Source of the DNA: Nilaparvata lugens
Lineage: Eukaryota; Arthropoda; Insecta; Hemiptera; Delphacidae
Direction: 5' to 3'
NCBI RefSeq assembly: GCF_014356525.2
Contig: NC_052518.1
Coordinates: 33,440,017-33,504,016, forward strand
DNA length: 64,000 bases
The position numbers were made by a program, and so were the translations under genes. The notes under the pieces were generated by a model. That model did no database searches and was not told the origin of the DNA. It saw only the letters and a list, made by a program, of their open reading frames with translations. This document shows, piece by piece, positions 45,356 to 55,015 of the stretch (positions are counted from its first letter, which is position 1; each line of letters starts with the position of its first letter).

Positions 45356-46051
45356 CTTGCTTTTCGAAATTGATCATAATATGGTCTATACAGGAAGCTG
45401 TCTCTCCAGTAGTCCTTGTAGCTTTTTTGATACAATGTTTAAGACCATATTCACAACAAAAATTCAGATAATCCTGTAGTTGTTGATGTGGGTGACGGAG
45501 CTGTGTGTTTATATTCATATCTCCAACACATATGACTTGATTACATTGCAGGTTATCCAGAACTTCTCTCATATCACATAAAAAATCTGTTATGTCATGA
45601 TGCGAGGGAGATCTGTAAATTGCAATGATGTTATAACAGTTGTTTCTTGTTTCCAACTTCAAATTCAGTACATTTGCCTGTCTAACTATTAATTCGGAAC
45701 AAGATATATTGAAGCATTTCTTGATGTAAATGACGATTCCATCATTTTGGAGTGGATTGTTTACCAAAGAAATTATATTGTAATCCTCCATGTGCTGTGG
45801 GATATTATCATTTTTTATCTAGCATTCAGTAAGAACAATAACATCGAATTCTACAGACATATCTTGCAGTTGTACCATCAATTGATTGAAGTTTTTTCTT
45901 ATACTTCTTACTCTATATTGAGACAGAAAATCTTCAAGTTGTACTCTTCAAGCAATCTTACTAAGTTGTTTGCTTGATTAACACATACATCATATATCTC
46001 ATCGAAAACCTCTAGTTCTTCTCCCAATGTTAGAACATCATTGTTATCCAT
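45350..46051 (-). pseudogene. LINE-A endonuclease domain (start of the EN-RT ORF)
   Basis: ATG 46051 (ATGGATAAC) overlaps the helicase stop by 8 nt. An acidic leader of about 45 residues precedes YNLKIFCLNI, the start of an APE-type endonuclease. A frameshift near 45920 and a Trp-to-stop change (TAG, about 45823) follow. The rest is readable: VIVLTEC, DGIVIYIKK, NIIAIYRSPS, VICVGDMNI, and ASCIDHIMIN at the end. The final SDH-like motif (IKDHFSI) lies beyond the LINE-B insertion at about 41455. The enzyme nicks target DNA for target-primed reverse transcription. Confidence 0.85.
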
Positions 46052-47871
46052 TGTTCACTGAAAATTTGTAGTTATTTATATGCCAGTTAAGAATATCCTC
46101 GTCCTTGATATCTAGTATTTTCCTCGTTAATGACAACATCAAATCTTCTTCCCCAATTGTTAAGTATCTGAAAGACCGGGTATGCCTACTCAGTGCAACG
46201 ATCACATGTTGGATACTGTTGTAAATATTTAACGGCTTTATATTTTTCCTCACCAATACAACATCTTTGAATGTTAGACCCTGAGCTTCATGTATTGTGA
46301 GTACCTTAAGTGAACCGACAGGAGCCTTTTGCTTCTCACCATTTGCTTCTCAGCCTGTGTAAATGTAAGGATTAATGTATCTGGTCCTAGTTGATGATAG
46401 CCTCCGTTACTGATTGTTGGCATGATTGAGCATATAATCTTGTTCCTCGTGTACCCTTGTAGTAATTCGACAGTAGGCAGCATACGTCCATTGGGCATCT
46501 GTTAGAGACTGATTGGTAATGATTTGGCTCCGAAAACACAGAAATATGTTTCCATATTGCCGGTAAATCACTTCTCTCAATGTACGAAATTTGTCTCGAA
46601 TCACCAAACAGAATTATTTCATCAGCGTCCGTCAGCGCAGAGACGAATCCTACGAAGCCTGCGTGCATTAGTACGGCCTCATCGATAAACACACGATTAT
46701 ATTTCTTATTGTGCGGTCCATTTATCAGAAATGACGACACTGTTCAATAGTTGGAATTGATTATAGAACTATATTTATTTTCGTATTTTTTTTGTATGGC
46801 TACTCTTATTTCTCTAACTGCTGCCCTTGTTTGAGTTAATATGAGGTCTTTCAATGGCTCATGCTTTTCTATAATTAGTTGTGTTTTTCCACTACCAGGT
46901 ACACCATCTATCCATCTGACCTTTGGTAATACACATTTTGCTATATTAACTTTGATGATAGAATACGATCAGTTCCTCATTTAACATCTCTACTAACAAT
47001 AATATATTTTTCATTAGTTTTGAACCTGTGTTTATCGTGTTTATCGAAGGGTACATAAATTCCGCCTCCCTCAAGACTAAACCCCATTCTGTATTTTGAA
47101 CTTGTTGGTTTTAAAAACATTTTCAGTTCGTTGTTATACACATTCATACCCCTCAAATGAATATCTCTGAAAACTGCCGAAGAATCATGTATATTTGTGC
47201 TTTGGAGTGGCAGCAAAACTTCTTTGAAAATTGTTCCATTGACTCTATCGTATTGCTGTAAAAGATTTCTAAGTTCTATCATGCAATTCTATTGACAAAT
47301 CTATTGTTCATATCATCTTCCGGTAGATAGCCTCTTGGACATTCGTTCTCATCCGGTCGTTCTGCTTCGGGAATATCAAGAAAATTCATACTAACAGTGC
47401 CTCGATGAAAGAATATATATTTCAAATGACCAGTTGATAAGATGAAGCTGAGCAACTCAACAGATGATATATCAGCGAGCTGATGGTAATCATTGTGGGT
47501 AATTATTTGATGCCCACTCATTTATCTCTGATAATAGTTTCTTAGTTTCCTTAAGAACATTTTCAGTACTCACTGGCAGCACGAAGTTACGTACAGTTTG
47601 TTTGTCAGGTTTTTTTAAAGTTTGAAATAAAACAGATGTGACTCTATTTTGGCAATAAATAGAATCAAGGTTATTCCATTCTTCGAGCGTCAGCGATTTC
47701 GATTGTAGTAAATTTGACAATCCATCTGACACTCGAACTTTCTTTTTACCTACATAGGGAAATGATAAATTGATGTCTGAGTATTTTCCATAACTCGCTT
47801 TTGTTAATATTCACTTTACTTTGAATTTCGTGGTTCAAAATTCTATTTTTCAATTTTTTAAACAATCCCAT
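46044..47871 (-). pseudogene. Viral-type superfamily 1 RNA helicase ORF inside LINE-A
   Basis: ATG 47871 lies within the end of ORF1, and the TAA at 46046-46044 lies within the start of the EN-RT ORF. The N-terminal 300 or so residues are unrecognised. The helicase follows with all signature motifs in order: I GVPGSGKT (about 46900), Ia LTQTRAA, II FIDEA (about 46690), III LFGDSRQI (about 46600), IV NRCPMDV, V TIHEAQGLTFKDVVLV (about 46290) and VI VIVALSRHT (about 46200). This motif set is that of alphavirus-like (+)RNA virus helicases (virga-, tobra-, beny-like), not of cellular UPF1-type enzymes. It is broken by about six one-base shifts and a TGA at 46746-46744. About 609 codons in total. 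A role in RNA unwinding or silencing defence is inferred. Confidence 0.8.
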
Positions 47872-48697
47872 AATTAGTTCTGTCAATTACTTGTTGCAAA
47901 GCCTTTTTGTAACATGGGCATTTGGCATTATTTGCCGGTTTATTTTCTTACAATTAGAACATGTTGGATTTTCCTTGGAAGAAGGACAGTTTTTGGCATT
48001 ATGGCCTGAAACAGCACAATGACCGCAAACCTCCTGCTCCCTCTTACAGTGCTTCATTATATGTCCGAAAGATTGACATTTAAAGCAACGTTGAGCTGAG
48101 ATGTAATCACTTGCCTTACAACTAGTGAAATCAATATAAATCTTAACCTTATTTATGATGAGCTTCCTGATTTCAGGGTCACACTCTAATACCCAATGCA
48201 GCGTTTCTTTGTTTTTAGGGCCTAGCTTGAAAGCTGGGATTCAACCTTTCTTGAAATCTGATTTTTAAATCTCAGTATTACTAAAGTTTTTTACTATAGA
48301 CAATTTCAGATAGCTCTTCTTTGGTGATGTCAGAAGGTACATCGTACAGAATTATATTCGGCTTCTTGTTGGTTGGTTCCGTGATTTTAATGGTTCCTGA
48401 AGTATGCAAGCCTTTGTTTTGAAGTATTTTTTTCTTATCCTCTAATGTGTTCTAAAAGAAGTCCACCTCCTCGCACGTTGAATGTTTTCTTGACCCTAAT
48501 TGTCTTTTTTGGGATGTTCTCTTTTAAAGCTTTATTTTTAAGTTTTCGTTGCTTTGCTTCTCGTCCCCTTTCAACTCGGAAGGTTTCAGCAGAACAACAT
48601 GCTCTTTTGCTTGTAACTTCCTGACGTTATTTGTAGTTTGGACAACTGAAGCTATTTTTTTGGCAGTTTAATAACATCAGCAAAACTTGTGGGCTTC
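47858..48697 (-). pseudogene. LINE-A ORF1, C-terminal half (RRM-like and CCHC zinc knuckles)
   Basis: From the foldback junction at 48697, the frame reads KPTSFADVIKLPKK and VLLKPSE. A frameshifted but readable RRM-like domain follows (KPNIILYDVPSDITKEELSE, then WVLECDPEIRKLIINK and VKIYIDFTSCK). Three zinc knuckles come next: CFKCQSFGHIMKHC, CGHCAVSGHNAKNC and CSNCKK...CPCY. The ORF stops with TAA at 47860-47858. This is the standard ORF1 layout of R1/I/Jockey-type LINEs, encoding an RNA-binding Gag-like protein. At least four indels interrupt it. Its stop overlaps the helicase start by 14 nt. Confidence 0.8.
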
Positions 48698-48700
48698 TTA
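48698..48700. repeat. Target duplication of the foldback element, left copy
   Basis: TTA, repeated at 53008-53010. Removing 48701-53010 restores an open LINE-A ORF1 frame across the junction. Confidence 0.65.
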
Positions 48701-51700
48701 TAGCCCAGTCAATGAAGGTCCAAAAAAGCAGTTTCGATCCGAAAATTAAATAAAAGCTGAATTTCCCACCATCGATAGAACCCTCCCAGAGGGTCATTCT
48801 CCCAAAAGTCCCAAAAAATCCCCTTGGAGCTTTCCGCCCAAACCCCCTAAAACATGAAAAATGCAGGTAAACACGGGAAATCAATTATCTCTGTAACCAT
48901 TGATCGGAAACAGTTCTATTATATACCATTCGATTTGTTACATTATGGACTACAATATTAGTTATATTCATTTTTTCAATAAAATTAAAAGTTTTCTTGA
49001 TAAAATAATATATATGTAAAAATTGAGGGGGTTTGTGATTTGATTTTTTGTTTTCTCCGATTAACCTCGAAACAAGTAGTTTTAAAGAAAAATGAGCCGA
49101 ATAATTAATGTAGCCACTCTCATTGCAAATCCATTGATGTATATTGTTATGTATTTGCGATTCAATTTGACGCTGTGGAAGGGGAAACAGTCGACGCGGA
49201 ACGGCGTGGCTGACTCTCTTAGCCATAGTAAACAGCAAACTGGAAATCAATTATCTCTGTAACCATTAATCGGAAAAAAATCTATCATATGTCATTCGAT
49301 TCGTTACATTATGGACTAAATTATTAGTCATATTCATTTCCTCAATTTTCAAACAGTTTCCTTGATAAAATAATATATACGTAAAAATTTAGGGGTTTTT
49401 CGATTTGACTTTTGGTTTTCTCCAATTAACTTCGAAGCAAATAATCTAGAGAAAATTAGACAAATAATTAATGTAGCCACATTCATTGCGAATCTATTGA
49501 TGTATATTGTTATTCATTTGCGATTCGATTTGACGCTGTGGAAGGGGAAACAGTCGACGCAGTATGGCGTGGCTGACTCTCTTCACCATAGTAAACAGTA
49601 AAATACAGTAGTAGGCCTACTGCTTTCTAAGTTGCATCTTATTCACACTATGGCGCTCGAAACAATCAATTTTGTCTATTGTTTTGACATGCGATGAAAC
49701 TAATCTTTTACATTTTAATTCTCTAAATTCTCTAAAATCATTTTGTTGTTATAGATATGTTAAATCATGCATTCTATGACAGACAAAGATATTGTTTGCA
49801 ACTGATAAAATATTCATACCATTTTATAATATAATACATATTTAAAATATGTGTGTATGATCATAATTCTATGCTAAAATTTATCATAAGTTATGTTAAA
49901 AACTGAGATAAATCATAGATTACAATAGTGTTAACAGTGGCAATTTCCTGAAAAATCATAGCGTGCAGTGTTTGCTGTTTTCTACAGTTAATATTCTTCA
50001 AGCCAGGTTGATAATATACCTTCAGTTGAGCCAAATATATAAGACAGCTGAGGCATAAAAAAAATATACATTGGGCTTGTTGAGTCGAAACTTTCTATGA
50101 TTCTCTCTGTAAAGTAGCTTATCTTCCGTTCTTACTAGTTGAATCTACATTATTTAGACAGTCCAATATGAAAATTCAGTAGATTCTAAAGATGAAAGCC
50201 ATGCAAACATACAAATTAAGGAAGAGTAAGCATGCATAAAAGGTAGGAAAATCACGAAAGTGTTTCACATTTAACCACAAAGTACCCTACCGTATAAGAT
50301 TAATTGAAAGACGATTCATCATCTTCTATTATTTTTGTTAACATTTCGATTTTTCACCTCCACTCGCATCTTGTCATTCACTATACGAGGTTGGCAGAAG
50401 CTTTTCTTTATGTTGATTAATGTTGATTGAAATTGATTTTGATTAGGACACCAAAAGAATAGATCATTTTCTATTTGAAGCATTCAAATTGAATCTATTG
50501 AACATGATTTCTTATGACTTAGCATTCACAGATTTAGTTGGGTGAAGCTATTTGAAAAATGTACCTGATTATCAATTCCATGGTTTTTATAGCATTCTAG
50601 TTCATTGTGATCATTGAAGGGTTGAAGTGATGAGTTAGTTCAAGTGAATTCTAGTACACAAGTATATTGTGCTTATGATGGGCTCTTCTTTATTTTCTAT
50701 CGATGTTTTGCTCCAGTAGAGAAAATTTAAAATGTTGGTTTTACATTTTATAAGCTTTATAAATAATATAAATTTGATAAGTCCAATATTAAATTAATTG
50801 ATGTTGACTTTCATTGTATCGCTTTGTATCAATGTTACTTGCACTGTTTTCAATTCATCACTATTCTCTCAAGAATTAGTTTTTTATGAATTTAATGATC
50901 TGAAAATTGAAATTCAAATGCTATTTGGATGACGTTCACATTCCACTGGTTTTTTTCAATAATTGTTACGTTGAAGAGTGAGGCAATTCAATCCATTTGG
51001 AAGTAAAAGGAAATCACAGTGCGATTTGAACAGTGGATAGTAACTTTGAAATTCAGTTGCTCAATTCATTACGACTTGATACTATCATTTATAATTATAG
51101 TTGATCAGAAATATGGATTGTCTATAATGTTTATATTTCAGTTTGACCAATCTTCTATCACAGTCTCGCTTTCATTCATAAACATGATAATCCTAAATAC
51201 GTTGGTTACCTTAAAGATGTAGCTCATCTTACGTCGAACAATGTTTAATATCAACAATTTTCATTAAATTACTGTTATGATAATCATTGGAATTTCTGCC
51301 TGTGATTGAGAAAAAGTCATTTTATGAGCCTTGAAATTCATACCTAGAAAAAGTTGCATTATCACTAGAAATTTTGTTATTTTTACTATTTATTATAGGT
51401 ACTGTACATTGATTTTTGTGATTATAGAGATCAACTACTTTATTCTGAATCAGGATAAGGATAAATAGGGAAATTGTGAGATTGGGATAACATCCATAGT
51501 TACATAGCATCAATTTGAAAGCTCTGATAATAATGATTTGAACGGAACTGCGATTCTGGCTTGGTATTGCCTCTTCATGTTCAGTGAGAATAGTAAGCTT
51601 CAGAATAATTCGTTCTCACTATATGTGATAATATTTGATAACATTTGTTAATATTTGAACCGAATGTGCAACAAATTAATCTACTTTCAGCTTGAAAATT

Positions 51701-53007
51701 TTTTTGTTCACGTGATCTGATGATATTCATTCCATTATCAAGTGTTTAAATTATAAAGAGTGATGAAACAAGTTAAAACGCAAGAAAAGCTACGAAAATA
51801 AATTTTGAATCTTCATTTTTCACAAAATAAGGATAAGATGAAGGAGTTGGACACATAATATATCATGAAACTTCGTTGAAAAACATCAATATCTGAAACT
51901 AGAGTTATCAAATTGTGTTACCTCTGACTCGTATGGAGAAGGCACACTTCAAATTAATATAATAAATTCAGTGAGAAAACAGCGAAATCCTGATTTTTAT
52001 CATGAGCATAGTTAAATCAAGAAAATTGTAATATTTTTTAAGAGTATTGGAAAGTGAAAATCTATATACAGCGCATGTCAAAACAATAGACAAAATTGAT
52101 TGTTTCGAGCGCCATACTGTACATGAGATGCAATGTAGACAGCAGTATTATTCTGTTTACTATGGTGAAGGGAGTCAGCCGCGTCGGCTGTTTCCCCTTC
52201 CACAGCGTCAACTTGAATCGCAAATACATAACAATATACATCAATGGATTCGCAATGGATGTGGCTACAATAATTATTCGTCACATTGTTCTTTAAAACT
52301 ACTTGCTTCGAAGTTAATTGGAGAAAACAAAGAAATCAAATCGAAAAACCCCTAAATTTTTACATTATATTATTTTATTAAGGAAACTGTTCGATTTATT
52401 GAGGAAAAGAATTCGACTAATATTGTAGTCCTTAATTTAACGGATCGAATGGCATATGATAGATTTTTTTCCGATTAATAGTTACAGAGATAATTGATTT
52501 CCAGTTTGCTGTTTACTATGGCTAAGAGAGTCAGCCGCGCCATTCCGCGTCGACTGTTTCCCCTTCCACGGCGTCAAATCGAACCGCAAATACATAACAA
52601 TATGCATCAATGGATTTGCAATAAGAGTGGCTACATTAATTATTCGTCTCATTTTTCTTTAAAACTACTTGCTCCGAAGTTAATCGAAGAAAACAAAAAA
52701 AATCAAATCGCAAACCCCCTAAATTGTTACATATATATTATTTTATCAAGAAAACTGTTAATTTTATTGAAAAAATGAATATAACTAATATTGTAGTCCA
52801 TAATGTAACGAATCGAATGGCATATAATAGAGCTGTTTCCGATCAATGGGTACAGAGATAATTGATTTTCCGTGATTACCTGCATTTTTCAACTTTGAGG
52901 GGTGCTCAACTTTTGGGAGAATGACCCTCTGGGAGGGTTCTATCGATGGTAGAAGATTCAGATTTTATTTAATTTTCGGATCGAAAAAACCTTTATTGAC
53001 TGGGCTA
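48701..53007. mobile_element. 4.3-kb foldback element with long inverted arms
   Basis: Ends are TAGCCCAGTCAA and TTGACTGGGCTA. The left arm (48701-about 49690) and right arm (about 52040-53007) are inverted copies with moderate divergence; shared blocks include AGAACCCTCCCAGAGGGTCA and CAGTCGACGCGGAACGGC-type segments. Each arm contains two tandem, related subunits of about 360 bp starting AATCAATTATCTCTGTAACC (48880, 49245; inverted in the right arm at about 52495 and 52870). A TTA target duplication is typical of PIF/Harbinger transposition, but no transposase is seen, so mobilisation in trans is assumed. Confidence 0.8.
49691..52040. other. Interior of the foldback element, no gene recognised
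   Basis: AT-rich spacer of about 2.3 kb. No transposase-like frame was found in either direction. Confidence 0.5.
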
Positions 53008-53010
53008 TTA
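53008..53010. repeat. Target duplication of the foldback element, right copy
   Basis: TTA, matching 48698-48700. Confidence 0.65.
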
Positions 53011-53470
53011 ATTTCTTGAACAGATCTACTCAAGTAAATAATTGATTGCTTCAGTTTTGGGCCGCCTGAGCTCAATATGGATGTTAACTGGCTTATTAAA
53101 GTTGCACGGGTATCAATTTTAATCACAGATTCCGTAGCTCGACTTACTATATTTAAAAACCTGTCATAATCTGCACGCAAGATTTTCCTCCTCTCGAATT
53201 CTTCTTCAGCCAATTCTTTGAGCTCCAGAATAGTTGTATTAATATCTTGAATGTCTTCTTCAAATTCCGATTTCATAACTGAAGTTATGTTACTATGCAT
53301 TTTACCTTCTGTTGGCTGATCCTTCCTTTCCTGGTCCTGTTCCTTGTCCTGTGGGTTGACGTCCTCTTCTTCTTCCTCCTCCTCTTCGTATTCCGAAATT
53401 AATCCATATGGTGGCTTTGTTGGTGAATGAAAGAATGAAACATTTGCTGATTTAAATCGGATTAATCTGA
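53011..53470 (-). pseudogene. LINE-A ORF1, N-terminal half
   Basis: Open on the minus strand from about 53480, without an ATG until 53300 (MHSNITSVMK). Residues upstream of that ATG still look coding: SANVSFFHSPTKPPYG and a run of eight Glu. A helical, probably coiled-coil stretch follows (EEDIQDINTTILELKELAEE, FERRKILRAD), ending at VQEI at the foldback insertion. The original start codon may have been lost. It continues in frame at 48697. Confidence 0.7.
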
Positions 53471-53604
53471 TGTTTGGAAGTTAGATAACTACACTGTATT
53501 CGCTATTGAAAGCTAACACCTTGCTATTGACCTACTTTTACAACTGTTTTTAAAACTACTCTACGATATGATGTATGTTTACTCATCGACTGTTAGACTA
53601 AGAC

Positions 53605-53607
<3 letters not shown>

Positions 53608-53661
<54 letters not shown>
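53608..53661. repeat. (TA)n microsatellite
   Basis: Uninterrupted TA dinucleotide between the LINE-A 5' end and PLE-2 terminal sequence. Confidence 0.9.
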
Positions 53662-53663
<2 letters not shown>

Positions 53664-53850
53664 CACATAACAGAAGACACTTTAAAGTTTGTAATATAAA
53701 TTAAAACTGGAGACACAAGACATAAATAGATTGAAAACACTTAGAAAATTACATTAGAAACGGAAATTTTTGAGAACTGAGTTCATTTCCTACCTAGGAG
53801 GTAAGTTTCTAAGTGTTTTCAATCTATTTATGTCTTGTGTCTCCTGTTAA
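53662..53850. repeat. PLE-2 terminal segments in inverted orientation
   Basis: GAAGACACTTTAAAGTTTGT through GACATAAATAGATTGAAAAC matches 36360-36425, and the segment at about 53800-53850 is its reverse complement (CAATCTATTTATGTCTTGTG). The two arms form a hairpin of about 50 bp. Confidence 0.75.
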
Positions 53851-53879
53851 TATCATTAAAAATTCGCGGATGGATGAAC

Positions 53880-54300
53880 ATGCTAATTATCAACCGGGTA
53901 CATCCGATAAGCAGTTTCACTTACTTGCTGACGTTTCGTCATTATCTCAAATGACATCCTCGGAGCGCAGTTAATGCTACACTGACACCTGCCTGTGTTT
54001 GGAAGTTCTTCAACGTGGTCGAAGGGAGTACCTCCTCCCCTCTCCTTCTTCCACGTGCTCGGCCTGGCGCTGCTGGGTGAATGGAATTCCTAGTGAAGTG
54101 TCTGGCTTTTGTGCTGTGTTGAGAATGATTTTCCAAAGGGAAGAGATATTTGTACTGTCATCCCTTTTGTTAAGGCTCTCTTGTTTCTCTATTTCTAGGG
54201 CCTCTCGTACAATCCCAACCCGAAAATCTTGAATGTTGGCTATTTGTTTTGAATTCTTAAAATTTGTTTTGTGACCTGTGTTTTTTTCATGGTTGTAAAG
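53880..54300 (-). mobile_element. PLE-1 3' end, inverted copy
   Basis: The minus strand matches 24287-24655. It covers the last part of the GIY-YIG domain (IVREALEI frame), ENHSQHSTKARHF, and the 3' UTR ending ATGTACCCGGTTGAT. It is truncated at 54300. CGAAACGTC near 53935 may be part of a degraded ribozyme-like motif; see rejected items. Confidence 0.8.
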
Positions 54301-54445
54301 CCATGCTAGTATTTATTTACAAGTTTAACATTTGTAAAAAAAAACAGGTAGTTCCTCCTGAAAAGCCTTGTATTTAAAGTGGTGAGTGCTTCTACAGATG
54401 GATCTATATAATTTATTGCTCAATAATGTGTAAGTTGATTATTAC

Positions 54446-54625
54446 CTGATCATGATCAGCCTCTGTCCCCGAGTCGGAGATATGAGTGCCGGAAGTTATT
54501 GATGAAGAAACACTGTCATGCGCCGATGAGCAACCAGAAGAGTCACCATCCCCATCACCGTCGCCATCCGCATCCCCATCCCCATCTCCCACAAACTCAG
54601 TATTCGATTTTTTCATGAGCAGCAG
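54446..54625 (-). CDS. Candidate internal exon of a host gene, acidic and serine-rich
   Basis: On the minus strand there is an acceptor (GTGTATTGATTGTAG) at 54626 and a donor (CAG/GTAATA) at 54446. They bound exactly 180 nt with an open frame: LLLMKKSNTEFVGDGDGDAD, then a GD repeat, then SSGCSSAHDSVSSSITSGTH and TEADHDQ. GC content is raised over the exon. The (GATGGG)-type repeat encodes the GD run. It is an acidic, disordered segment with no domain, and I cannot name the protein. Neighbouring exons are not identified. Confidence 0.5.
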
Positions 54626-54764
54626 CTACAATCAATACACAACAAAATAAATACGGGTATGTATCTAAGAATTTATATTTATGTGTCGAACATAATTATT
54701 ACGGTACAATAATTTAGAGTATGTTTCTTTCAATATGTTTAATGTTATTTTATAGTTTAAATAT

Positions 54765-55015
54765 TTGATACTAGCTGGTAACCCGTGCTCCGCAAGGATC
54801 CAATAAAAAAACTTGACAAACTGAAAACTTGACCTACTGGAATCTTGAAGAATTGAAAATAGGCCAATAACCAACCATTCTCGGTAAATTAGGAATCTAA
54901 ATGCAAAATTTCAAGTTAATCAGTTCAGTAGTTCAAACGTGATGATGCGTCATTCATGAATTTCCTATCCCATATGTGTATAAGCCAGTTCTTTACTTTA
55001 TTATAGTGTGACATG
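54765..55015. repeat. Dispersed insect repeat beginning CTAGCTGGTAACCCGTGCTC
   Basis: The opening block (GGTAACCCGTGCTCCGCAAGG) and later GTTCAGTAGTTCAAACGTGATG and CCTATCCCATATGTG follow the layout of a widespread arthropod repeat (non-autonomous, Helitron- or SINE-like). The classification is a recollection, not tested. Confidence 0.4.

Larger units (their letters stand above)
38890..53606 (-). mobile_element. LINE-A: non-LTR retrotransposon with three ORFs, twice interrupted
   Basis: On the minus strand, and excluding the two insertions, the parts in order are: a 5' UTR from about 53606 (starting CAGTCTTAGTC beside a TA tract); ORF1 (53470-53011 and 48697-47858); a helicase ORF (47871-46044); an EN-RT ORF (46051-45350 and 41488-39294); and a 3' UTR. 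ORF junctions are short overlaps (14 nt and 8 nt), the usual LINE manner. Insertions are LINE-B (41489-45349) and a foldback element (48701-53007). The copy is inactive, with many indels, stop codons and a deletion in the RT. The RT and C-terminus place it near the Jockey/CR1 superfamily, a judgement by eye. The 3' boundary is approximate. Confidence 0.8.

Noticed and set aside
46044..47871. Helicase as an independent endogenous RNA virus fragment
   Set aside because: Considered seriously. Short overlaps with the ORFs on both sides and same-strand placement fit a LINE gene better. Not excluded until other copies are examined.
53900..53950. Possible hammerhead ribozyme in the PLE-1 3' region (minus strand GACGAAACGTC)
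   Set aside because: The CGAAAC half is present, but no intact CUGAUGA core could be placed at a workable distance in either PLE-1 copy. At most it is a degraded motif.
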